41,864 nt of DNA from Paenibacillus elgii NBRC 100335. GTDB taxonomy: Bacteria; Bacillota; Bacilli; Paenibacillales; NBRC-103111. The position numbers were made by a program, and so were the translations under genes. The stretch spans positions 1 to 41,864 of the forward strand of contig NZ_BIMB01000064.1 in the NCBI RefSeq assembly GCF_004000865.1. The letters are read 5' to 3'. Of this stretch, positions 23,991 to 32,080 are shown in pieces. Under the pieces are notes generated by a model. That model made no database searches, was not told where the DNA came from, and was given only the letters and a program-made list of their open reading frames with translations. Each line of letters starts with the position of its first letter. The first letter of the stretch is position 1.

Positions 23991-24515
23991 ATGAAGCACC
24001 TCTTGCTCCTTCTAGCATGGCTGCTGGCAAGCCAACCTGTCACGACTACTCCGGAGATCGTCACGCAGCCCGCGCGAGTCGACCAGGCCGCGCCGGATCA
24101 TTTCCCGTATAAGGTTTCCCTATTAACCCATGCGTTCGAAAAGCTGATGGCCCTGGAGCCAAGCTTGGACTCCAAAATGCAGTTTATTTCCCTGGACTGG
24201 CAGATGACGGACTGGAATCTGTCCGAGGACGAACGGAACGAACTTATCGATCATTTTCATACGAAGTACGGCGTGGAGATCCTGTTCAACTCCTATCATC
24301 AATTAATAGAGAAGAACAAGCTGGACCCGAAAACGAACAGCCTCTACGGCATCCTCCTCAATATCGAGAAGCTGGAGATTCATTCGCCGGAAAGCGTGTC
24401 GATTATCGGCGGGAAATACCGCTCTCCTTTAGGAGCTGCAGGATTCACGGCCACTTGGAAGAAAACGAAGGATGGCTGGGAAACCGTTAAAGTTACGGAT
24501 CATTGGATCAGCTAG
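23991..24515 (+). CDS. exported protein of unknown function
   Basis: A 174-aa protein with a signal peptide (MKHLLLLLAWLLASQP, cleavage near residue 16-20). The mature part is mixed alpha/beta, with an acidic helix segment (LSEDERNELIDHFHTKYGVEILFN) and a C-terminal SIIGGKYRSPLGAAGFTATWKKTKDGWETVKVTDHWIS that reads like a small beta-sheet domain. I recognise the general type as a recurring hypothetical protein of Bacillus and Paenibacillus but know no function. No lipobox is seen. Its start lies 5 bp after the second GNAT and its stop about 10 bp before the phosphatase start. Confidence 0.7.
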   Translation: MKHLLLLLAWLLASQPVTTTPEIVTQPARVDQAAPDHFPYKVSLLTHAFEKLMALEPSLDSKMQFISLDWQMTDWNLSEDERNELIDHFHTKYGVEILFNSYHQLIEKNKLDPKTNSLYGILLNIEKLEIHSPESVSIIGGKYRSPLGAAGFTATWKKTKDGWETVKVTDHWIS

Positions 24516-24525
24516 GAGGCTTCGG

Positions 24526-25167
24526 ATGAACAAAACAACTTTATATTTGGTCCGGCACGGACAAACGGAATGGAATGTGGAGCACCGGTTTCAAGGTCAT
24601 CAGGATTCTCCGCTGACGGAGCTTGGCTTGAAGCAGGCCCGTTGGCTTGGCGAAGCACTGCTGGAGCAGCCGCTCGATTGGATCTACAGCAGCTCCAGCC
24701 CCCGGGCCGTCAAGACCGCCGAGTTGATCCGAGGCAGCCGGCCGATTGCCATAACGAAATGCGATGAGATGAAGGAAATCAATCTGGGCGAGTGGGAAGG
24801 ACAGATCGCTGCCGAAATTGCGGAGCTCTACCCCGAGGCTTACGAGCACTTCTGGCGTCAGCCGGATCGCTTCCGCGTGGCTCAAGCGGAGACGTTCGCC
24901 GAGGTGGAGCGGCGCGCCCTCGGCAAGCTTCGGCACATTCTACGCGACCATACCGGGCAAGCCGTGCTGGTCGTTACCCATACGGTCGTGGTCAAATTGC
25001 TAATGGCCGCTTTTGAGCAAAGGCCGATCGAGCAATTATGGGAGCCGCCCTATATACATCCGGCCTGCCTGTGTAAGATCGAGTTTACTGAGAACGGCAA
25101 GCCGGACATCAAGCTGCACGGCGACATCAGCCATTATCAGGAAGTGATTCAGCCTGTAGAAGGATAA
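24526..25167 (+). CDS. histidine phosphatase family protein (phosphoglycerate-mutase-like)
   Basis: A 213-aa member of the histidine phosphatase superfamily. The phosphate-accepting histidine is in YLVRHGQTEWN (His11), the branch arginine in the YSSSSPRAVKTAE segment, the proton-donor glutamate in EINLGEWEG, and the second histidine in LVVTHTVVVKLL. The start follows AGGAGG. Length and motifs match the PhoE/CobC/GpmB-type broad-specificity phosphatases rather than glycolytic mutase. It is part of the acetyltransferase/YoaP run. The substrate is unknown. Confidence 0.92.
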   Translation: MNKTTLYLVRHGQTEWNVEHRFQGHQDSPLTELGLKQARWLGEALLEQPLDWIYSSSSPRAVKTAELIRGSRPIAITKCDEMKEINLGEWEGQIAAEIAELYPEAYEHFWRQPDRFRVAQAETFAEVERRALGKLRHILRDHTGQAVLVVTHTVVVKLLMAAFEQRPIEQLWEPPYIHPACLCKIEFTENGKPDIKLHGDISHYQEVIQPVEG

Positions 25168-25193
25168 GTGACGTAGGATCGGGAGGTCTGGGA

Positions 25194-25961
25194 ATGAGCA
25201 TCATACAAGTTACCTCAGATAATATCGCTAGAGAACACATCTGCTGCGCCATGTCAGACAAGAAAACCCAACACGGCGTCAGTCTGAAGAAAGATTGGCT
25301 GGCGTGCCGTTTTCAAGAAGGGCTTGTCTTTAAAAAGCTGGACGCCAAAGGAAAAGTGTTCATCGAATACTTGCCTGCCGAGAACGCTTGGGTGCCCATC
25401 GATGCGCCGAATTACACGTTCATCAACTGCTTTTGGGTGTCCGGAAGCTACAAGGGACACGGCTATGGGGCGCAGCTTTTGCAGGAATGCATCCGGGACT
25501 CGGAGGGCAAAGCGGGCATTGTTGCGGTATCGAGCCACAAGAAGCGGCCTTACCTCTCGGAGAAGTCTTACTACGTGAAACACGGGTTCGAGGTGTGCGA
25601 TACTGCTCCTCCCTATTTCGAGCTGCTCGTCAAGCGGTTCGATCCCGATGCCCCGCTTCCCCGGTTCAAGGAAAGCGCCAAGCAGCAGACGATTGCTGAC
25701 GATGACGGTCTGGTTGTGCTGTATACGAACCAGTGCCCTTTTACCGATCATTATACCGGCGGAGAGCTTGATGCCATTGAACGGGCGTACGGAATTCCGG
25801 TGAAGCGGGTGAAGCTCACGACCAAGGAGCAGGCGCAAAACGCCCCGTCCGCCTTCACGACGTACAGCGCGTTTTATAACGGACAGTTTGTCACGCACGA
25901 GATTTTGACGAAAGCCAAATTCGATAAGCTGTGGAACACGCTCGGGAAATCTCAGGGCTAG
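25194..25961 (+). CDS. yoaP: YoaP-type N-acetyltransferase
   Basis: A 255-aa two-part protein matching Bacillus subtilis YoaP in length and layout. The N-terminal half is a GNAT fold with acetyl-CoA site FWVSGSYKGHGYGAQLLQECI. The C-terminal half is the YoaP domain, which contains VVLYTNQCPFTDHYTGGELDAIERAYGIPVKRVKL, a thioredoxin-like strand with a single Cys in CPF. The start has GGGAGG upstream. The biochemical role of YoaP is not established. The gene follows the phosphatase by 26 bp and precedes the ATP-grasp gene by 74 bp. Confidence 0.88.
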   Translation: MSIIQVTSDNIAREHICCAMSDKKTQHGVSLKKDWLACRFQEGLVFKKLDAKGKVFIEYLPAENAWVPIDAPNYTFINCFWVSGSYKGHGYGAQLLQECIRDSEGKAGIVAVSSHKKRPYLSEKSYYVKHGFEVCDTAPPYFELLVKRFDPDAPLPRFKESAKQQTIADDDGLVVLYTNQCPFTDHYTGGELDAIERAYGIPVKRVKLTTKEQAQNAPSAFTTYSAFYNGQFVTHEILTKAKFDKLWNTLGKSQG

Positions 25962-26035
25962 AAGCGGGTGCGGTTTCGTCCCGGGTAGACGCCTTCGGGA
26001 GGTCCCCCGATCCAGAGCCGAAGGAGAGACTTACG

Positions 26036-26929
26036 GTGAACATTATATTTTGCAGCGATCCTCTGGACCCGAAAACGGCGGATGCCGACTACGAGCTTGA
26101 ATACCGCACAGCCGCAGAACTGGGACTCCCCATCGAGCTGATCTCGCTCGAAGACTTGCTGGACGGACAGGCGGCCCGCGCCGTCCGACGGGTCCGGAAA
26201 GCGGCCACGGCAGAGCCTGCGATTTACCGCGGATGGATGATGAAGCCTGAGCATTACGAGCAGCTTTATATGGCGTTGCAGCAAAAAAACATCCATCTGA
26301 TCAATACGCCGGAACAATATGTGCTCTGTCACCATTTTCCGCATAGCTACAGCTTCATTCAAGAGCATACCCCCGAGAGCCGCTGGCTAGATATCGCTGC
26401 GGTCCACTCGGACATCAACCGCGTCTATGACATGCTGGCTTCGTTCGGCAGCCAGCCGCTTCTTCTGAAGGATTACGTCAAATCGCGGAAGCACGAATGG
26501 GAGGAAGCCTGCTATATTCCCGATGCGTCCGATCGGAAGCAGGTGGAAAAGGTGCTGCGAACCTTCATTGAACGGCAGGGCGACGGGTTGAACGGCGGAG
26601 TCGTGTTCCGCGAGTACGTTGAGCTCGAAAAGCTGGGAGCGCACGGAAAAAGCGGTATGCCCCTGTCGAAGGAATACCGTCTTTTCTTCTACCGGCACCG
26701 GTTGATCGCGGCGCAAAATTATTGGGAGGAAGCTACCTACGACGGAGAACGGCCGGATCTAAGTGTGTTTGTTGCGATCGCGCAGCGGATTCGCAGCAGC
26801 TTCTTCACCATGGACATTGCAAAAACGACCGCGGGCGAATGGTTGATCATCGAGGTCGGCGATGGTCAAGTATCCGGTCTTCAGGATAGGACGGATGTCG
26901 AGGCTTTTTACCGGTCGTTTCTGGACTGA
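26036..26929 (+). CDS. ATP-grasp protein of the R2K (DUF4343) type
   Basis: A 297-aa ATP-grasp ligase-like protein. The start is the GTG with AAGGAGA upstream; the frame is open further 5' into the yoaP stop region but without signals. Characteristic blocks are PLLLKDYVKSRKHEWEEACYIPD (nucleotide-binding lysine), GGVVFREYVELEKLG, SKEYRLFFYRHRLIAAQNYW, and FFTMDIAKTTAGEWLIIEVGDGQVSGL, the last holding the metal-binding Asp and Glu. ATP-grasp enzymes of this clade are thought to join amino acids or peptides to an acceptor and have been linked to conflict systems, from memory of comparative-genomics work. The gene converges on the NCS2 permease with a 4-bp gap. Confidence 0.85.
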   Translation: MNIIFCSDPLDPKTADADYELEYRTAAELGLPIELISLEDLLDGQAARAVRRVRKAATAEPAIYRGWMMKPEHYEQLYMALQQKNIHLINTPEQYVLCHHFPHSYSFIQEHTPESRWLDIAAVHSDINRVYDMLASFGSQPLLLKDYVKSRKHEWEEACYIPDASDRKQVEKVLRTFIERQGDGLNGGVVFREYVELEKLGAHGKSGMPLSKEYRLFFYRHRLIAAQNYWEEATYDGERPDLSVFVAIAQRIRSSFFTMDIAKTTAGEWLIIEVGDGQVSGLQDRTDVEAFYRSFLD

Positions 26930-26933
26930 GAGG

Positions 26934-28217
26934 TCATATAAACGGCAGGGCGAAGTTCAAGACGAATAAAGCCGCGATGACCGCGAACACTAGGGAAATT
27001 TCCCGCCGTTTGCCCGCCGCGAGCTTCAGGATCGGAAAGGCGACGAAGCCGAACCCCATGCCGTCTACGATGCTGGAAGTGAACGGAATTCCGGCCACGA
27101 TCAGAAAGGCGGGCAGCCATTCCGACAAATCGTCGAAAGGAATATCTTTCACGCCTTGAAGCATCAATCCGCCGATCAGAATCAGCACCGGCGCGATGGC
27201 CGAATCAGGAATCAGCCGCATGACCGGGCCGAGCGGCACCGCGCAGGCGAAGAGCGCTCCGGCCGTTACAGCCGTTAAGCCGGTCCGGCCGCCGGCAGAG
27301 ATGCCTGCGGCGCTCTCTACCGCCGTTACCGTCGGGCTCGTGCCCAGGACGCCGGAGGCGGCTACGGATACGGCTCCCGCCTGAAGGCTGCGGGCCGCCT
27401 TCTCCGGCTGCCCGATAAGCCGAAGCTGGGCGTCGATGAGCCCGATGTTCTCGAACAGCACGACAAGCACGAATGAAAACACCGCGGTCCAGAATACGAC
27501 GTACGGCAGCCCGGAGAACGACATGGCTCCGAACACGGAGCCGTAAGCCGCCAGCGATAACCCCGTTCCCGCACCGTCCCAATCGAGCTGCCCGGTTATG
27601 GCCGCCAAGCCGGTACCGGCCGCGATCCCGATCAGCAGGTTTCCCGGGACGCCGCGGACGTACAAGGCCAAGGTCAAGGCCAGCGTGGCCAGTGTCAGCA
27701 GCGTGTGCGCACTGCCGAAATCGCCGAGCGCAACGATTGACGAACTGCCGGGGACGACGATGCCTCCTTTTTGCAGTCCGATGAAAGCCAAAAATAAACC
27801 GACACCCGCGCCGATCGCATGCTTGAGCGAGTCAGGGATCGTGGCAGCAAGCTGCTTGGTCAGAGGCGTAAAGGCAAGCGCCGAGACGATCAAGCCGGAT
27901 ACGAAGACAGCCGCAAGTGCCTCCGGCCACGGCAGGCGCATTCCTTGGACGACGGTATACGAGAACAGCGCATTAACGCCCATTCCCGGCACGATGACCA
28001 GCGGACTGTTCGCCCAGAGACCGACGAGAAGCGACCCGAAACATGCCGCGAGCGCCGTCGCGATCACCCCCGCCCCGTACGGAATGCCCGCATCCGCCAG
28101 GATCGATGCGTTGACAGCGACAATATAAACCACCGTAAAAAACGAAACGACGCCCGCGGTCATTTCCGTACGGACGGTCGTACCGTGTTGTTGCAGAAGA
28201 AACCGTTTGGTTAGCAT
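26934..28217 (-). CDS. NCS2 family purine permease (AzgA/PbuG-like)
   Basis: A 427-aa transporter with about 12-14 membrane helices. The start MLTKRFLLQQHGTTVRTEMTAGVVSFFTVVYIVAVN is the typical opening of the AzgA/PbuG/PbuO branch, followed by VIVPGMGVNALFSYTVV, and by SPTVTAVESAAGISAGGRTGLTAVTAG near the middle of the chain. These proteins import hypoxanthine, guanine or adenine with protons. GGAGGG precedes the chosen ATG; a frame 13 codons longer is rejected. No purine riboswitch is visible in the short leader. Confidence 0.92.
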   Translation of the reverse strand: MLTKRFLLQQHGTTVRTEMTAGVVSFFTVVYIVAVNASILADAGIPYGAGVIATALAACFGSLLVGLWANSPLVIVPGMGVNALFSYTVVQGMRLPWPEALAAVFVSGLIVSALAFTPLTKQLAATIPDSLKHAIGAGVGLFLAFIGLQKGGIVVPGSSSIVALGDFGSAHTLLTLATLALTLALYVRGVPGNLLIGIAAGTGLAAITGQLDWDGAGTGLSLAAYGSVFGAMSFSGLPYVVFWTAVFSFVLVVLFENIGLIDAQLRLIGQPEKAARSLQAGAVSVAASGVLGTSPTVTAVESAAGISAGGRTGLTAVTAGALFACAVPLGPVMRLIPDSAIAPVLILIGGLMLQGVKDIPFDDLSEWLPAFLIVAGIPFTSSIVDGMGFGFVAFPILKLAAGKRREISLVFAVIAALFVLNFALPFI

Positions 28218-28251
28218 GCGGCATCCCTCCCGCGCGACATCCGCGCCCTCT

Positions 28252-28280
28252 ATCATTTAGCTCCACACCTAAAATGCCAA
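28252..28280 (-). promoter_or_regulatory. promoter of the purine permease gene
   Basis: TTGGCA, 17 bases, AATGAT on the minus strand (nine of twelve consensus bases), about 35 bp upstream of the permease start. It lies just before the divergent DUF4339 gene start at 28290. Confidence 0.45.
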
Positions 28281-28289
28281 AGGATGATT

Positions 28290-28840
28290 ATGGCAATGAA
28301 ACGGACTTGGTACTATCAAGCAACCGTTGCAGAAGGCCCTTTCTCGCAAACGGAAATGGAACACTTGATTGCAAACGGCATCATTGACGGTTACACAAAC
28401 GTAAGGGCAACGACCGGAGGACCGTGGATGCCTGCCAAAGATACGAATGCTTTTCTACGGCTTTTCATACGGCCTTTCATGCGGCTTTTGATGCCTTGCC
28501 CCGCCAAAGACGACGGAAGCATAAGTTCAGCATCCGCATCTTTCTTTATGCAATCTGCTTTATTGTTAACCTATTAGTAGTTATCTTATTACTAAATTCC
28601 TTGGGACAGTTGGCGAACTTGTCGATGATGGGTCTCTCCCACATGCTTGGCGGAATGCCGGTGCCGGAATATCCCGGGATGGTCGCAGCCTATCGGGGAT
28701 GGAAGTCAGCCGCAACTTACGGATTGGCTTTGAGCATTTTTCTTAATTTCGTCGCGATCATTCAGAGCAAGCATTGGCTAGTACCATCGATCCTCATTCC
28801 TTGGACCCTGCTTCTCTTTTTGTGGCGGCTGGTTTTGTAG
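28290..28840 (+). pseudogene. frameshifted DUF4339 (GYF_2) membrane protein gene
   Basis: The first frame encodes a DUF4339/GYF_2 domain (KRTWYYQATVAEGPFSQTE, then a GGPWMPAKDTNAF end), then runs into an unlikely Arg/Pro-rich tail and stops near 28580. The natural continuation is one frame over: directly after DTNAF the minus-one frame reads STAFHTAFHAAFDALPRQRRRK and then two membrane segments (RIFLYAICFIVNLLVVILLL and YGLALSIFLNFVAIIQ), ending at 28840. The switch coincides with a TTTT tract (about 28450). A one-base deletion, a sequencing error or programmed minus-one slippage at this tract would all explain it. The intact product would be about 180 aa with a cytosolic GYF-like domain and a membrane anchor. 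The ATG at 28290 has AAAGG six bases upstream. Confidence 0.7.
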
Positions 28841-28865
28841 GATCTCTTTTGGGGAGGTTGCGGAG

Positions 28866-28943
28866 ATGATGGTGGCAAATTACGAATTATTGGAGCACGA
28901 GTTCGGACGATTGGCCGAAGCTGCCATAACGGAGGAAGCATGA
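28866..28943 (+). CDS. 25-aa ORF coupled to the next gene
   Basis: MMVANYELLEHEFGRLAEAAITEEA. The ORF has GGGGAGG eight bases before its ATG, and its TGA overlaps the ATG of the following gene as ATGA. The strong signal and the overlap suggest it is translated and couples translation of the next gene. It may be a leader peptide, a small helical protein or the remnant of a longer gene. Confidence 0.5.
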   Translation: MMVANYELLEHEFGRLAEAAITEEA

Positions 28944-29491
28944 GTATTTACGGAGCTGTTCATAAAGTATTGAAGCATTTTGAAACCCATCTATTCGTTT
29001 GCGAAACGCCCAAAGACAAAGTATCAATTCTGGAGAGCATACGGACCATTTGGCATGATATTGAAAAATATTCCAAGAACATTTATCCTGCAAAAACGGC
29101 CGAACTAACCCATATCGTTCATTGCATCCCTGCAGACGATCTGGCGATTACGAAAAAGATGTATAAAAGCGCTATCGGCCAATTTGTACGTTTAAAGGAT
29201 ACTTGGCAACACGAAAAAGAGATTAAATGGTTTTATTCGTGGTTATTCCTGCTCTTGGAGGAATTGCTGCTGTTCAATAAAGATTGGGATGAGTGCTGCG
29301 AGTTATGCCAAGGGGCCATGTTTTATTATATTGAAGAGTGCAGGCAAATTGTCCTGAAAAAATGCCGCAGCTGCGGAAATGTTTACGATGCCGAAACAAA
29401 CGAAAGGCTGCCGCTTCGTCATGCTTATGAGCTGCGAATCGCCCTTAGAAGCGATCTTTCGGGCATGCTCGGACGCGATGAATGGATTTAA
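28940..29491 (+). CDS. protein of unknown function with Cys pairs
   Basis: A 183-aa soluble protein, helical, rich in Lys, Glu and aromatic residues. It carries CCELCQ (about residues 115-120) and CRSCG (about 149-153), spaced like a small zinc-binding site, with a further Cys in EECRQ. The segment IKWFYSWLFLLLEELLLF is amphipathic rather than clearly membrane-spanning. No family is recognised. The start overlaps the 25-aa ORF by ATGA, with GGAGGAAG just upstream. Base composition is lower in GC than the following nucleotidyltransferase gene. Confidence 0.6.
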   Translation: MSIYGAVHKVLKHFETHLFVCETPKDKVSILESIRTIWHDIEKYSKNIYPAKTAELTHIVHCIPADDLAITKKMYKSAIGQFVRLKDTWQHEKEIKWFYSWLFLLLEELLLFNKDWDECCELCQGAMFYYIEECRQIVLKKCRSCGNVYDAETNERLPLRHAYELRIALRSDLSGMLGRDEWI

Positions 29492-29571
29492 GCAAGAACT
29501 GGAACTTCTTATTAAAACGAACCGTCTGTATTTAAAAAGCTACTACTTTTATTTTTCGGGAGGTCACGTCA

Positions 29572-30543
29572 TTGAACTTTACTTCGTTTTATGTTGATCT
29601 GGCTCGGCAATATGCCCAGCAGCAGCCGATCGCGCAGCAGATTGGCGCTTTGGCTGGCGGCTCCGTGGGGCGGGGCGAAGCGGACCGGTTCAGTGACTTG
29701 GATTTAAATGTCTATTCGTCAAACCAAGAACAGCCGCATTACAGCGCCAATGTGCTGTTTCAGGAGCACGTCATTCAGCTTCATGTCCACCCGCTGCCGC
29801 AAATAGAGCAGGTTATCGGTTCTCCGTGGGATTTCCGCTTTCTGAGGGAAGCCCGCATCGTCTCGGACCCTTCGGGACTGCTGCAAGCTTTGATCGCCGA
29901 TGCTTCGGAGTATTTTCAATCGCCACAAGGCCGGGAAAAGATGCTGTCCCAGGCCAAGGCCGCAATAGCAGAACAGCGGGCGTGGCTTCAAGAATGTCTG
30001 GACGCTGAAGAACCGTTGACGGCCAGCTTCGCTGCCGATGCCGTTTGGGCGGATGCGGCACAAGCCTACGCATATTTTGTCCATGGCGCGATGTCGACCG
30101 GAGGATTACTGCCGATCATAAGACAACTGGATCTGTACCCGGCCTATCGGGAGATTCGGTTCGGTGCAGGCAGTGTCGAGCCCGACAAACTGCTCGCGTC
30201 GCTTCAGGCGTACCGCGCTTACTTGCGGGAGCGGAGCGGCGATGCGGATGCCTTTGCGCTGCAATCCGTTCAAGACGAGCTCGCGGCCCGCAAGGCGGCG
30301 CGTTATCGTGAAACGGGTGACCCGGATAATCTCGCGTGGCAGCTTTATGCCGAGGCATTCTGGTGTTATCTTGCCCTTGCGGACGGTCAAACGTTCGAAC
30401 AGCATGTCCGGGAGCTGCCGGAAGCGATGCAGACGCACCTTGTCACGCTCGGCTTCCGAACGTATTCGGAGGAGCAAATGCATACCCTGCTGAAACAAGC
30501 GGAGCAGTTGATCGTTTTTTGCGAAGAAGGCCGGGTGCGCTAA
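29572..30543 (+). CDS. nucleotidyltransferase-fold protein
   Basis: A 323-aa protein whose N-terminus carries the polymerase-beta type nucleotidyltransferase signature: ALAGGSVGRGEADRFSDLDLNVY, with Gly-Gly-Ser at 29-31 and the metal-binding aspartates at 42 and 44. The remainder is helical (residues 120-320), as in aminoglycoside or lincosamide nucleotidyltransferases. The start is TTG, with GGGAGGT eight bases upstream. A third conserved acidic residue is likely in the strand QLHVHPLPQIEQV region but is not certain. The substrate is unknown; antibiotic modification is possible but not shown. Confidence 0.8.
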   Translation: MNFTSFYVDLARQYAQQQPIAQQIGALAGGSVGRGEADRFSDLDLNVYSSNQEQPHYSANVLFQEHVIQLHVHPLPQIEQVIGSPWDFRFLREARIVSDPSGLLQALIADASEYFQSPQGREKMLSQAKAAIAEQRAWLQECLDAEEPLTASFAADAVWADAAQAYAYFVHGAMSTGGLLPIIRQLDLYPAYREIRFGAGSVEPDKLLASLQAYRAYLRERSGDADAFALQSVQDELAARKAARYRETGDPDNLAWQLYAEAFWCYLALADGQTFEQHVRELPEAMQTHLVTLGFRTYSEEQMHTLLKQAEQLIVFCEEGRVR

Positions 30544-30550
30544 AGATCTC

Positions 30551-31024
30551 ATGAGGAGAAAAAAGAAAGAAGCTCGCAATCTATGGACCGCCGCCGCATT
30601 CATCTTGTATACGGCCTGCATGCTGTATATGATGTTTGTCGGGTTCGGGCGGTCCGTTCATGCGGACGAGCTCCGTTACAACCTGCATCCTTTTCGCACA
30701 ATCGGCAATTATTTTATTTATTTTGACTCCTACGCGTTTTCCATTGTGGTCATCAATCTCGGCGGCAACATCGGGATGTTCGTTCCCTTCGGAATTTTGC
30801 TGCCGCTCTTGTTCCGGAGATGCCGGACGTTTCTCGGCTTTTCGCTCGGCTTCATCGTTCCGCTGATCGTTGTCGAGCTTCTGCAGACGGTGCTGCGCGT
30901 CGGTTCCGGCGATATCGACGACGTCATTCTTAACTACGCAGGCGCCTCTCTCGGGTATGTGCTGTACAGGGTTGTGTTCGGCAGGAAGGGCCATAAAGGT
31001 TCGTCCGGTATTTCCATGGTGTGA
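30551..31024 (+). CDS. VanZ-like family membrane protein
   Basis: A 157-aa protein with four predicted helices and VanZ family features: RYNLHPFRTIGNYF, NLGGNIGMFVPFGILLPLL, the buried Glu in VPLIVVELLQTVL and GSGDIDDVILNYAGASLGY. It starts 8 bp after the nucleotidyltransferase stop, with a poor ribosome binding site, so coupled translation is likely. VanZ proteins are associated with teicoplanin resistance; most genomic copies have no known function. Confidence 0.88.
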   Translation: MRRKKKEARNLWTAAAFILYTACMLYMMFVGFGRSVHADELRYNLHPFRTIGNYFIYFDSYAFSIVVINLGGNIGMFVPFGILLPLLFRRCRTFLGFSLGFIVPLIVVELLQTVLRVGSGDIDDVILNYAGASLGYVLYRVVFGRKGHKGSSGISMV

Positions 31025-31062
31025 GAATATATTGTCATATGTCTGAACATTTTCCGTCGTGG

Positions 31063-31068
31063 TATAAT
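31063..31068 (+). promoter_or_regulatory. -10 box of the Rpn-type nuclease gene
   Basis: A perfect TATAAT 30 bp before the start codon, in an AT-rich gap. The -35 region is poor. Confidence 0.4.
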
Positions 31069-31097
31069 AATATGGCAGACGAAATGGAGTTGAGAGG

Positions 31098-31940
31098 ATG
31101 ACCAACAGACTTGACCCTAAAGTCGATTTCGTTTTCAAACGCATTTTCGGTGTTGAAGAAAATAAAGACGTACTGTTGGATTTTTTGAATGTGACCTTGA
31201 GAGAAAGCGAGCCTTCTCCGATCACGGATATTCAGATCCTCAATCCGTATATTGATAAAAACGCGCTGCACGACAAGCAATCAATTCTCGATCTGCATGC
31301 CCGTACGGCAGACGGAAAGCAAGTGAACATCGAAATTCAACTGTTCAACCGGTACGATATAGAGAAACGGACGTTGTATTACTGGAGCAAAATGTATTCC
31401 AGCCAGCTTGAAGAAGGACAAAAATATAAAGATTTGAAAAAGACGATTACCATTAATATCTTAAATTTCAATTTTATCGCGAATGATCGTTACTATAATC
31501 TTTTTCATTTAAGGGAACACCATAGCGGATTGAGGCTTACCGATGATATCGAGATTCATTTCATGGAGCTGCCTAAGCTGCAATCGCAGAGGGCTAGCTT
31601 ATCCGATAAGCTGGTGAAATGGTTATTGTTCCTGAAAGGCGTGGATAAACAAGAACTATGGGAGGTCATCGCCATGAACGAACCGACATTGCAAAAAGCG
31701 ATGGATACGCTGGATTTTCTTAGCCAGAACGAAGAAGCCCGGCGATTGTATGAAATGCGGCAAAAAGCGCTGCACGACGAAGCGTCCATGATCGATGGAG
31801 CCAGAGAAGAAGGAAAACGGGAAAAAGAAATTGAAGTCGCCAAAAATTTGCTGGAGATGGGCATGGACGTGGCTAAGATCGTTAAAGCGACGGGATTGCC
31901 CGAAAGCGAAGTCAAAAAACTAAAAGAGCAGCTTCATTAA
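31098..31940 (+). CDS. Rpn family PD-(D/E)XK nuclease
   Basis: A 280-aa member of the recombination-promoting nuclease/putative transposase family. It opens LDPKVDFVFKRIFG and has the nuclease core ILDLHARTADGKQVNIEIQ, with Asp65, Glu79 and Gln81 as the D...ExQ active site, followed by YYWSKMYSSQL. The C-terminal third is a helical tail ending in VAKNLLEMGMDVAKIVKATGLPESEVKKL, the small repeat that varies among Rpn copies. The gene is AT-rich compared with both flanks and stands alone between its own promoter and a strong hairpin, consistent with a mobile or recently acquired gene. No terminal inverted repeats were seen around it. Confidence 0.9.
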   Translation: MTNRLDPKVDFVFKRIFGVEENKDVLLDFLNVTLRESEPSPITDIQILNPYIDKNALHDKQSILDLHARTADGKQVNIEIQLFNRYDIEKRTLYYWSKMYSSQLEEGQKYKDLKKTITINILNFNFIANDRYYNLFHLREHHSGLRLTDDIEIHFMELPKLQSQRASLSDKLVKWLLFLKGVDKQELWEVIAMNEPTLQKAMDTLDFLSQNEEARRLYEMRQKALHDEASMIDGAREEGKREKEIEVAKNLLEMGMDVAKIVKATGLPESEVKKLKEQLH

Positions 31941-31966
31941 TTGCCATGTATAGAATTTCATCCGCA

Positions 31967-32007
31967 ATTCAGGAAACACGTTCAATTGAGAGCGTGTCTT
32001 CCTGAAT
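31967..32007. terminator. bidirectional hairpin between the Rpn gene and the response regulator
   Basis: ATTCAGGAA plus ACACG pairs with CGTGT plus TTCCTGAAT (14 pairs, one bulged C, 12-base loop) between two convergent genes. No long T-run follows on either side, but the stem is strong and the position is right for a shared terminator. Confidence 0.55.
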
Positions 32008-32080
32008 CACAGTCGTTTTCGCTTCCGGCGCCAGTCCCTGCCCCCGACGAAAAACCGCACACTTCGTCCAGCGTAAACCG

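Noticed and set aside
28218..28290. A purine riboswitch in front of the NCS2 permease
   Set aside because: The leader is only about 30 bases long and lacks the three-helix junction core sequences.
31098..31940. A complete insertion sequence around the Rpn-type gene
   Set aside because: No terminal inverted repeats or target-site duplication were found; the hairpin at 31967 is a single terminator-like structure.
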